This document shows positions 1 through 9,500 of a stretch of DNA of 64,000 nt, piece after piece. A program made the translations under genes and the position numbers. Origin of the DNA: a virus; IMG/VR virus record IMGVR_UViG_3300037517_003820, positions 36,280-100,279 of that record, one strand, 5' to 3'. Positions within the stretch are counted from its first letter, which is position 1; every line of letters begins with the position of its first letter. A model generated the notes under the pieces. The model worked only from the letters and a program-made list of their open reading frames with translations. It searched no databases and was not told the origin of the DNA.

Positions 1-1
1 C

Positions 2-1846
2 TCTAGCATTAATATTAATAATTTAAAACCATATTCCACATATTCTTTTGAAATAGTTGATTTCAAAAGTAATCACTTAATAGGATTCGAACAATTATCT
101 GGCTCTTTTACTACTAATAACGAAACAACCCATACTCTAAATAATTCGATTATTTTCTGTGAAAGTAGTGGCTATTGCAATAATTATCAAACTACTGGCA
201 CAATAAATAGTGATAGATTTGCAAATATTCTTAATACATCATTTAGAGTAAAATTAAACTCAACATGTTTACCAGCTCCTGTATATAGTGATCCTGTTCT
301 TATCGATTGCGAATATTGTTTGCCATATATAGATATTGATATTCCATCAGAAGTTACTTTAACACAAGCTAGTGGTAATATATACTCATTAAATATACCA
401 ATTAGTCCACTCAAACCATATTCTGATTATGAATATTCTATTAAAAATATAACAACAAATCATATGATAGGTTTTGAATCATTATCAGGATCTTTTAATA
501 CAGAAAATAGTGAGGCTTTTAACCTTACCAACAAGGTGGTGTTTTGCGAAAGTAGCGGCTACTGCAATAGTTATGTAAAAACCGGATCAATGAATAGTGA
601 TTCATGTAATAATAAATTAAACGCATCTTTTAAGATAGAATTAAACAATGATAATCTTTATTCGCCAGTATTAAGTAGATTAATTAAAATTAATTGTGAT
701 AACTGTATTCCTCAAATCAATATACAAACACCAAGTAAAGCCACATTAACTTCTACGAATATTTATCCTATGAATATAGTTTTAACAAACCTAAAACCAT
801 ATTCGGAATACTCTTACTCTTTTGAAAACATTAAGAGTAATCACCTTGTGGGATTAAAAGAGTTGAGTGGCGTTATTAAAACTAAAACTAATACTACCGC
901 AAATATTAGTAATTCGTTAGTATTTTGTGAAAGCAGTGGTTATTGTAATACCTATTATACTAGTGGATCGATTAATAGTAATGCTTGTAATAATTTACTA
1001 TCTACAAGTTTGCAAGTTAAATTAAATAGCTCTTGTTTATCTAGTCCGGTTATTAGCGATATTGTGGAGGTTGATTGTAACAACTGTATTCCAATACTTG
1101 GTGCTTCGTTACCATCAACTACTGTTAATTTAACATCAACTAATCTAGTATCCATCACAGGCACAGTTTCAGGATTAAGGCCACTTCAATCTTATGATTA
1201 TTATTTTACTGGAGATAATAATTGGCCAATCTTATTAGATAATATTTCTGGTTCTTTTGTTGCAAAAACATCAACAGAGAGCATAGTATCTAAAGTATTA
1301 TTCTGCTATCCATCGGGCAATTGCTCTAATGAAAATGGTCTTCTACCATACTCACTCAGCTCTGCTGCTCAAAAAATCTTGAATAATAATGTTTTATTTG
1401 GTAAATTAAAATTGAATGTAAAATCTTCATCTTGCAATAGCACAGTATATTCTAGTAATGTTAGTACCATTAATTGCAAAGACTGTTTACCTTGTGTAAG
1501 ATATGCTGATGTACAAATTAGTGGATCTCCGGTTATAGCTCTTGATAATAGTTGCTGTATTGGTCAAAAATTACTTAGTGTTAATGTTACAAATGCTGTA
1601 CCATCCGAGAGATATATATATTCCTTTAGTTCAACATCAGGAGTTGGTGTTAATCTATTACAGTTTAATCCTCAAACTGGCGAAATGTATTTTGGTAGCG
1701 GCGGAGCCGGAACAATTAATAGTATATGTGCAATAGACCTAATTGATTATACTCAAACATTAATTAATTTTGAATTGACACACACTAATACCAACTTTAA
1801 AGTTTATGATAGTATAGGATTAGTATGCAACACAGGATCATGTTAA
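2..1846 (+). CDS. Cys-rich tandem-repeat virion protein (5' partial)
   Basis: The frame is open from the left edge, so the gene starts outside the window and at least 614 residues are visible. I do not recognise a named family. The protein is made of about four tandem domains of 126-129 residues. Each has an N-LKPYS-Y segment, a CESSGYCN motif (Cys codons at 158, 545 and 926; a divergent CYPSGNC at 1304) and a closing CxxC(I/L)P (CEYCLP, CDNCIP, CNNCIP, CKDCLP). A shorter unrelated C-terminal segment follows. The regular paired cysteines and beta-rich composition suggest disulfide- or metal-stabilised Ig-like domains, as in phage fibres. Repeat copies differ mostly at synonymous positions, so the duplications are old and under selection. 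It heads a plus-strand run of virion genes. A tail or fibre role is inferred from context only. Confidence 0.6.
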   Translation, partial: SSININNLKPYSTYSFEIVDFKSNHLIGFEQLSGSFTTNNETTHTLNNSIIFCESSGYCNNYQTTGTINSDRFANILNTSFRVKLNSTCLPAPVYSDPVLIDCEYCLPYIDIDIPSEVTLTQASGNIYSLNIPISPLKPYSDYEYSIKNITTNHMIGFESLSGSFNTENSEAFNLTNKVVFCESSGYCNSYVKTGSMNSDSCNNKLNASFKIELNNDNLYSPVLSRLIKINCDNCIPQINIQTPSKATLTSTNIYPMNIVLTNLKPYSEYSYSFENIKSNHLVGLKELSGVIKTKTNTTANISNSLVFCESSGYCNTYYTSGSINSNACNNLLSTSLQVKLNSSCLSSPVISDIVEVDCNNCIPILGASLPSTTVNLTSTNLVSITGTVSGLRPLQSYDYYFTGDNNWPILLDNISGSFVAKTSTESIVSKVLFCYPSGNCSNENGLLPYSLSSAAQKILNNNVLFGKLKLNVKSSSCNSTVYSSNVSTINCKDCLPCVRYADVQISGSPVIALDNSCCIGQKLLSVNVTNAVPSERYIYSFSSTSGVGVNLLQFNPQTGEMYFGSGGAGTINSICAIDLIDYTQTLINFELTHTNTNFKVYDSIGLVCNTGSC

Positions 1847-1879
1847 TACATTTTTTGGTAAAGGATAAAATATAAATAT

Positions 1880-4408
1880 ATGAGCAATCCAGTATACACA
1901 ACAGATATTATTAAAGCGCAATTACAAAACTTAATAGTTTGTCACAACTACAAAGTGTCTTATACTTTGCATTATACAAATAAAAATTTTGAAGCATATC
2001 TTGATAAAAATACTTTAGAGTTTAGAGCAAATAATACTATTCAGAATGTTTTTGTGGTACTAACCAAAGATATTAGAATTAATGGAGTTTTATTAGAAAT
2101 TAAAGCTGTGGATTTAGATAATGAATCTACTCTTGTTCATAGTAGTTTTGTGGTTTGTGATAATTTTGATAGTTGCGAACCAGCATATCCTAGTCCGACT
2201 CCAACACCATCCGTAACAGCTACTCCTACTGTTACTCCTACTGTTACTCCAAGCTTTACTCCAACTGTTACAACAACGCCGACTGTTACTCCTAGTAATA
2301 CTGTTACTCCTAGCATAACCCCCAGTAATACTGTTACACCTAGTGTAACACCTAGTAATACTGCTACTCCTAGCGTAACTCCTAGCATAACACCAACAAC
2401 TACTGTTACACCAACAAATACTCCGACACAAACAACCACACCAACAAATACTCCGACACAAACAACCACACCCACAAATACTCCGACACAAACAACCACA
2501 CCCACAAATACTCCGACACAAACAACCACACCCACAAATACTCCAACACAAACAAGAACTTCTGCGGCTACTCCGACACCGACAAGAACTTCTGCGGCTA
2601 CTCCGACACCGACAACCACCCCAACAATCACTCCGACACCCACAAGTATTGCTCCTGGTACATTTTCTATCACGCATGATTCAACTTCACCAATTCAAAT
2701 AGAAATATTGAGCAATAGTGTTGGAACTATAGATTTTGGAGATAATGATCAACGGGTATTTTCTTCAAATACAGTAGTAACTAAAAATTATTCTTATAAC
2801 GAAGCCAGAATAGCTAGTGCTCATGCTCAAATTGGTGGCTTTAGTACATTCGTGATTAAGGATTCTGAAAATTATTCGGATGCATGTATGAGTAGTGATG
2901 GATCTAATATTTTTGTGTCATGCAGAAAACGTAGCAATCTTGTTACTTACGAAGGAATAGGCGTCATCAATGGAGGACTTTTTAAGAATGGATCTTTAGC
3001 TTCTAGTCTACCGGTTTCTAATCCAGATGTTTCCTCAGTAACTTGTTCTAATGATGGTATAATAGTCCTTGTTTCCATTTTTAATGGAGGAATTTATTAT
3101 AGTAATAATAATGGTATTTCTTTTAGTTTGGTTGATGCTACTAATAGAAATTGGAGAAAGGTGCGCTTATCTAACGATGGATCCTTTGCTGTTGGAATAG
3201 TCGAAAATGGAAATATATACGTTAGTCAAAATGGAAATTATAGTAGTTGGACACCAAAAGAATCAAGTAGATTCTGGACAGACATAGCCATAGCTTCGCA
3301 GACAAATAAAATAGTTGCAGTTGGAGATAATACTAATATATATATATCGACTGATTCAGGATCGACTTGGACCACAACAGAATCAATTAGGGATTGGAAG
3401 AGTATAGCTATCTCTGATGATGGATTACGAATAGTAGCTTGTGATTCTAATCTAGTATATTTAAGTAATGATGGAGGTGTAAGTTGGACAAATCCCTATT
3501 TAAGGGATAATAACAACTACAACTCAGTATCTATTTCTAGTGATGGTAGCACCATAACCTGTTCTACAGGGCATGGTGTTTTTGTTAGCTATGATGGTGG
3601 AATTAGTTGGTCTAATAAACCACTAACAAACTGGATTCAAAAAAACAGTTATCAACAATCCTCGGGGTTTGTTAAAAGTTTGATATCTAAGAATAAAAAT
3701 AAGTTATTAGTTTTACTACAATCTAGTCCACTTATACAACAGATTCCACAAGGATTTGATCATAATTATCAAAGCTTCATGAATATATATACAAAAAATT
3801 ATATTGTATTTGATATTAAACTAAGGACCATAAACATACTTGCAAACAACAATTTAAGTTTAAGATTTAAAACTACTCAGAACGGATTTACAACTATTAA
3901 TCAGCCCAACAATTCATATCAGCTTGCTGTTATATCTGATAGTAAAAATGCTGAAATAAATTCTGGAATTATAAAAGTAAATAATTGGGGAGCTATTACG
4001 GGTTTAGCACATATGTTTGCTAATTTAGTCTCTACTGAGGATTCACTACCAGTCGGATGCAGAGGTCTTTCGGATTCTCCAATTCCACCTAATTTAGGAT
4101 CTATAAATGGTTTATTCGATGGTTGCATCTCTCTTAATAAAGATTTTACCGGTTGGAATATAAGTTCTATAACAAATGCCACACTGGATAAAATATTAAG
4201 AGGCACAAAGTTAAGTAATACTAATTATAATAAATTATTAAATTACTTTAATAGTAATAAGAATGCTTTCTTAAATAATATTAATATAAATTTTGGTAAT
4301 GCTAGATCAGATACTAATAGCGGCGGTATAAATGGAAATAGTGCAAAAATAGCTTTGGTATCTTACGGATGGAGAATAACAGATGGAGACGGTACTTTTG
4401 TCTTATAA
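1880..4408 (+). CDS. Virion protein: Thr/Pro linker, Asp-box repeats, BspA-like C-terminus
   Basis: 842 residues. An N-terminal domain of about 105 residues is followed by a Thr/Pro/Ser-rich, mucin-like stretch (about residues 108-260). Then comes a region with several Asp-box-like motifs ([24 protein letters not shown]; about residues 405-580), as in sialidase-type beta-propellers. The C-terminus (about 705-800) resembles the DUF285 or BspA-like surface repeat, with the pattern [19 protein letters not shown]. Together these suggest a long stalk carrying carbohydrate- or surface-binding modules, that is, a tail fibre or adhesin. This is inference; no enzymatic Arg triad of a sialidase is evident. 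AAAGGA lies 12 nt before the ATG. A TATAAATA string directly before the start is probably fortuitous. Confidence 0.6.
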   Translation: MSNPVYTTDIIKAQLQNLIVCHNYKVSYTLHYTNKNFEAYLDKNTLEFRANNTIQNVFVVLTKDIRINGVLLEIKAVDLDNESTLVHSSFVVCDNFDSCEPAYPSPTPTPSVTATPTVTPTVTPSFTPTVTTTPTVTPSNTVTPSITPSNTVTPSVTPSNTATPSVTPSITPTTTVTPTNTPTQTTTPTNTPTQTTTPTNTPTQTTTPTNTPTQTTTPTNTPTQTRTSAATPTPTRTSAATPTPTTTPTITPTPTSIAPGTFSITHDSTSPIQIEILSNSVGTIDFGDNDQRVFSSNTVVTKNYSYNEARIASAHAQIGGFSTFVIKDSENYSDACMSSDGSNIFVSCRKRSNLVTYEGIGVINGGLFKNGSLASSLPVSNPDVSSVTCSNDGIIVLVSIFNGGIYYSNNNGISFSLVDATNRNWRKVRLSNDGSFAVGIVENGNIYVSQNGNYSSWTPKESSRFWTDIAIASQTNKIVAVGDNTNIYISTDSGSTWTTTESIRDWKSIAISDDGLRIVACDSNLVYLSNDGGVSWTNPYLRDNNNYNSVSISSDGSTITCSTGHGVFVSYDGGISWSNKPLTNWIQKNSYQQSSGFVKSLISKNKNKLLVLLQSSPLIQQIPQGFDHNYQSFMNIYTKNYIVFDIKLRTINILANNNLSLRFKTTQNGFTTINQPNNSYQLAVISDSKNAEINSGIIKVNNWGAITGLAHMFANLVSTEDSLPVGCRGLSDSPIPPNLGSINGLFDGCISLNKDFTGWNISSITNATLDKILRGTKLSNTNYNKLLNYFNSNKNAFLNNININFGNARSDTNSGGINGNSAKIALVSYGWRITDGDGTFVL
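2411..2560 (+). repeat. Five tandem 30-nt repeats coding [10 protein letters not shown]
   Basis: Five near-identical 30-nt units, starting at 2411, 2441, 2471, 2501 and 2531, encode the decapeptide [10 protein letters not shown]. They differ by single bases (ccaacaaat or cccacaaat; the last unit diverges at its end). Two further 30-nt units starting tctgcggctactccg follow at 2561 and 2591. The near-identity at DNA level points to recent slippage or unequal exchange within the Thr/Pro linker. Confidence 0.9.
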
Positions 4409-4417
4409 GGAAAATAT

Positions 4418-4606
4418 ATGATACTAATATTTAACTATGAAAATAATTTAATTAAATTTATTCCAAATAAAAATATAGATCTAGTACAATATGCAAAAGA
4501 AAATTTATTAAGTGGTACTAAATATAAAATTTTTGATGATAATAGTATAAATTTAAATATAGATGAATTAAAACTACTATTTGAAGATGCGAACATAGTA
4601 CCATAG
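4418..4606 (+). CDS. Small protein of unknown function
   Basis: 62 residues, with AAGGA 8 nt before the ATG and only 9 nt after the preceding stop. No recognised motif. It looks like a small alpha/beta domain (a beta-rich start, then an amphipathic stretch ending DELKLLFEDANIVP). It lies between two virion genes and is probably co-transcribed with them. A role as a small virion component or assembly factor is only a guess. Confidence 0.55.
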   Translation: MILIFNYENNLIKFIPNKNIDLVQYAKENLLSGTKYKIFDDNSINLNIDELKLLFEDANIVP

Positions 4607-4634
4607 TTACTATTTAGGATTTTAAAGTACAGAT

Positions 4635-6596
4635 ATGATTTATAATCAATTAAATTTACAGGATAACAATTTTACTAATCAAAGTATTGGTAGTAATCCA
4701 AAAATAATTATTGAATATAATGGAATAGATATTCATACCATAACCGGACCAGTTCCTGTTGTAGATATTGGATATAGTTTTAATAATAATGGTAATGATC
4801 TGCCTGAGAGCGTAACCACAAGCATTAATCTTGTGGGCAAAATTTTAAGACGTCCAGACAATGGTAATTTACCAGGAGTAAATTTAAATGCTGCTATGCC
4901 AGGATTTAGTGGAATAATAGCTGGCGTTAGCGGATTAAGAAATCTTTTTACACAAGAACCTTACGGAGTTCTTAAATTTAAGTGTGATGGTACGGTATTG
5001 CACGAAGTAAGTGGACTAAGGGTGCGAGATATACAAATTAGTAACACAGAAGATAATTGGGTACAAACAGCAGATTATACTATTAATTTAGAAGGATCTC
5101 AAAGATTATGGTCAGGAGATCCAGTAGAAGCATTTGTTACAGAAAGACAGGACAGTTGGAGCATAGAGCCGCTGGACGATGCTGTATTTACAGATTTTAA
5201 TAGAAACGTACTTGGTAAATATGAATATAGTAATCCAAAAATCAATAGATCGTCATCATCAAATACTCCGCCTACCGAAACTAATGTTCTAAAAATTTTA
5301 AATATTCCACAATTCAGAATAACTCGTAGATTATCAGCTAAAGGATCGGTTAGACCAAACGATCCGAGCGGAAAAATATCCAGATCAGAATTATATAATG
5401 AAAATACAAAACCTTATGTTTTTGCTAAAGCATGGGTTGAATATATGTCCAAAAAAGGATTTCAAACATCCGATACGACCAATAATAGCTCTCCGTATTT
5501 TAAATCACCATTTGATCAAAATTTATTTGCTTTTAATCATAATAGAACTGTTAATATTGATATTTTTAATGGAACATACGAAGTTAATGATACTTGGCTA
5601 GCTATGCCTAGTGGGGTACCGTACACAGAAACGTATACGCTAGAAACATCAACAGGAGAAGATTATATCAGAACAGTAAGAGTTGCTGGCAATATTGCTG
5701 GTTTATCAATATCTAATCAAGGATTAATGACGGATAGCGGAGTATTGCCGAGTGGAACAGGCAATGGTGGAGACATTGATTCACAACTAAAATTAAATAC
5801 ATATATGGTAAATGGACAGACTAATTCTCAAACTTATAATACTTTAGATATGACAACACCTAGCACAACAATATTTCCACCCTCTCAATCTATTGCTAAT
5901 AATAAATATCAGAATGCTCTTAATGCCTGGCTAAACCATATTAAACCAATGTTATATAGAAGAGCTTGTTTAGCAGTAAATAGCGAAGATAGAACATTAA
6001 ATTATACGCCTGCATATACTACTACGCCACCAACAGTTCCTAATAATCCTATATATAGTAGGGAAACATTGTTGAGTACCATACCAATTGGTACTAGTGA
6101 AGGTCATGATCCACGAAAAGGAACCATCAACTATAGTTATGAATATACAACCAGATTAACTATTATAAGCGGTGTTATTAGTGAAAATATTAGTATTAGT
6201 TATGACAATCCTGTTGATAATACTAGTGAACTACAAATTATTGGTCGAGCATTAGGTCCCATAATACAAAGAACAGGCAGATCAACACCTAAAAAAACCA
6301 TAAGCGTTGAAATCGGTATTCCGCCGGTAACATCAGTACTCCAATCGTCATTAAATCACCCATCATGTCCATTGCATAAAAATGGATATTTATTTAGCAC
6401 AATTGAGCAGCTTATAGAGGCTCATAGACCATATTCTCCTAGTTCTTTTTTAAACGAACCCTCAATGTCAATAAATGGTGTAGTATACACATCTAGTGAT
6501 AGCGAACAATGGAGTCCCACAACAGGAAAATATTCTCGTAATGTTAGTTGGACATATCAGCAAGCTAATATAGGTGTTGATTTTAGGGATCATTAA
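4635..6596 (+). CDS. Putative tail or baseplate structural protein
   Basis: 653 residues, not assigned to a named family. It is rich in Asn, Ser, Thr and Gly with alternating beta-like segments, no signal peptide and no TM segment. The N-terminal third (residues 30-170) contains VPVVDIGYSFNN and a segment on metric-like beta strands ending YTINLEGSQRLWSG. The C-terminus ends near a PSCPLHKNGYLF motif and an SWTYQQANIGVDF close. It lies just upstream of the hub-like giant protein, separated by 2 nt, with AGGGA before that gene. Shared composition and position argue for a baseplate or tail component. Confidence 0.5.
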   Translation: MIYNQLNLQDNNFTNQSIGSNPKIIIEYNGIDIHTITGPVPVVDIGYSFNNNGNDLPESVTTSINLVGKILRRPDNGNLPGVNLNAAMPGFSGIIAGVSGLRNLFTQEPYGVLKFKCDGTVLHEVSGLRVRDIQISNTEDNWVQTADYTINLEGSQRLWSGDPVEAFVTERQDSWSIEPLDDAVFTDFNRNVLGKYEYSNPKINRSSSSNTPPTETNVLKILNIPQFRITRRLSAKGSVRPNDPSGKISRSELYNENTKPYVFAKAWVEYMSKKGFQTSDTTNNSSPYFKSPFDQNLFAFNHNRTVNIDIFNGTYEVNDTWLAMPSGVPYTETYTLETSTGEDYIRTVRVAGNIAGLSISNQGLMTDSGVLPSGTGNGGDIDSQLKLNTYMVNGQTNSQTYNTLDMTTPSTTIFPPSQSIANNKYQNALNAWLNHIKPMLYRRACLAVNSEDRTLNYTPAYTTTPPTVPNNPIYSRETLLSTIPIGTSEGHDPRKGTINYSYEYTTRLTIISGVISENISISYDNPVDNTSELQIIGRALGPIIQRTGRSTPKKTISVEIGIPPVTSVLQSSLNHPSCPLHKNGYLFSTIEQLIEAHRPYSPSSFLNEPSMSINGVVYTSSDSEQWSPTTGKYSRNVSWTYQQANIGVDFRDH

Positions 6597-6598
6597 TT

Positions 6599-9500
6599 AT
6601 GAAAATTGTAGGACAAACATTATTTTTAGGAGCTAGTGTTAGTAGTTTTAGTAGCAATATTGGATGGGGTGGAACTAGTAGTTCTATTACCGTAGAATTA
6701 GTAGAAGATTTTCAACCTTTTGGAAAATTTCCTTTTAGAAAATTTAATCAAAATAAAACTGCTGATTATGGTGAATTGATTGTGGATGGAACTAATACTT
6801 TGCCGAGGGGCCATGCCGCCACTCCCGGACGATCAATAGGAGACGATGCTTATACCGTTCCTCATTATATTCCAAGCTCCTATCCTAATGATCATTATTA
6901 TACTTGTGGTGGAACGGATAGTTGTTATGTGGACGAACTAGGAAGACCATATAGTAGTAGTCCAACAAAAAAAGAAAAGAATGTTCCCGGTAAAATATTT
7001 TATGAATGGGTCAATGGTAAATTTGTTTCTAAGTATTGGTATGCAGAAGATCCTGGTTTTTTTGCTACTGGAACACGAATTAATCATAATGGCATATACG
7101 TCCCTTCTTTGGGTCGCGGTGGATCAAGCTCCGATTTATTTATTTATGATATAATAAACACACCAGTTTATTTTAAGTTCGATAATTTTGAATTTATAGG
7201 ATTAGTAAAAAATTGGGAAAGAAACAATAGGCCTGGTGGCATATCGTATACTGTTACTATAGAAAGTTTTGATGAGATATTAGATAATTGTCATGTTATT
7301 TTACAATCTTTTAATGGAGCTATTTTTAATGTTAACTCCTCTGTTCTTCAAAGCATATTAGATGGTCTTGGAGATGCTGGAATAGCATCTACAACCAATC
7401 TACAACCAAACCAAATAGGAGGACCAGTTAATTTTCCATTAGCTAACACTGCGCCTGGTACTATTCCAAGATTTGATGAAAAAATAAAAAGAGGAAATTT
7501 ACCGAATGTATTTAATGTATATGGATTTTTGGAAAGTATGGGTAATAGTGGTTTCGGAGGATCCAAATTAAATAGCGAGGGTTTAAAAGCAAGTGATATT
7601 ATAGACGCATTACAAGCATTAACATCAAGTATTAATTTCAATAGTAGAACAACAGTATCTGATAAAGCATTTTCACCATTTGGTAGAATTATTACAAAAA
7701 CAATATCTAATGCAAGAACCGGATCTGTGGTGAATAGTCTTGGATCTTTTGGTATTATTGGGCCAACAATACCACAAAGAACACAAGCGGACCCATCAAC
7801 AGGCTATAATAGCTTTAGACTAGATTTGAGTAGTTTGCCAAGACCTCCGGATTTGTATAGAATTCAGGGAAATCCCAGCTTAAGCATACTATCTTTGATT
7901 AGACAAATAACAGACGATACTGGAGTAGATTTTTTATCAATAGTTGTTCCTGTACAAAATGGTACTTATACAGACTTTATCATAAAAATTCTAACCGTTG
8001 ATCGAAGAAACTATAATCCTCTTTATCAAATACCAAATGTTATTTTAACTTTGGAGCAAAATAACTACGAGATAGAAAATAGTAGTTTTGGTCAAGAAAA
8101 AAATAATAATTTTACTCGTAAATTAATTTTTGGAGGAAATCAACAAAGACTATACCAAGTCAAAAATTATAGATTATCTTATCATCAAAATAATTTAGTA
8201 TATAATCCTATTACTAAACAATTTATGAATTTAAATTCTAATAATCCAAAAAATAGAATTAATAAAATTCGTAATCCTGATTTATCTTCTACTAGAAATA
8301 GAATAGTATCAGACTTTGTTCATCCGGTAGAAAGCCCGATCTTTTTAAGAGATGATAACGATGCAAGTACCAGATTTACTTCTCCGATACCTGAGTGGTC
8401 AGACATAGAGCTAGGAAGAGCAGAGAATATAGTACGAGGTAACTATAAACCAACAATTATCGACCCACAACCAACCGCTCCCGTTACTGTACAAACCAGA
8501 TTTGTGTCCTTATCAAATGATGTAATTAGTCCATATTTTGGTTTAAAATCAGAAACTAGAGCGCCTATAGGAGATAATACTAACGAATTTAGATCGCCAA
8601 GACCAGTATTATTTGATACATGGACTCACCAGATTACTGTATTATTTAGTTTAGATGAATTACCAATTTTATCAGTTGGCGAACCACTAAGCATATACAA
8701 CCCTAATCTTTTTCCTCAACAATCAGGAGCAAATCAAACAGGAGGGGGTGTCCAAGGAGCATCTTCAGAGATCACAGCTGGTGGTACCCCACCAGTACCT
8801 CCCGCAACAAATTTTGGAGGTCCAGCATCTAGTGGTATTAATCCAACAAGAACCTTAAATTATACTTTTCCTGGTTTTACTATTAAAGAATCAGAATTTA
8901 GATGTCCAAATTTTGATAGTTATTTGACATATTGTTTAGGTAAATCAAAGTATAGTAAGCCTGATTTGTTTGTAATGTTAGTTAATGCCTATAAAGCTAA
9001 AGGTCTTTTTACAACAGCTCCATCACCTATGCCTTCTGTTGATACTGGAGGAGGCATTAGTGGCATCGATGGAAAACTAACCTCAAATAGTAGCACTTCT
9101 CAAAATGGTGTTCCGTCAAGTCCAGTGCCGGGATTAAGAACAAAAATGGATATGAATTGGGATATATGGCTAAATCATAATTTTATTAAAGATTTACAAA
9201 TAATATTTGCTTTTATTAAGAATATCAGTGATACATATTATGGTAAAAAATATGCTATTAAATCTCCTGCTTTGTATTCCTATAAGGATACTCAATATGC
9301 TAATATCCAATTACCGTCTACGGTTGGAAATATTTCTGTGTTTCAAGGAAGCAATCAAATCTTTTATGACTATGAAATTGTTGACGGAGCATGGGAGGAG
9401 TATGGAAACTATATAGACGACAGTATTGTTTGTGGAGATCCCAACTGGCATGTGTTGAGAAACGAAGACGGTTTGATTCCAACAATCCTAGGCTATAATA

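Noticed and set aside
1870-1877. TATAAATA, T4 late promoter-like, before the gene at 1880.
   Set aside because: It lies a few nt before the ATG and would leave no leader; in an AT-rich genome it is likely chance.
2114-2677. Long ORFs opposite the Thr/Pro repeats (also 58671-59201, 63187-63423).
   Set aside because: Their low-complexity VGV or CRC peptides are the mirror of Thr/Pro codons; no ribosome site and no conservation argument.
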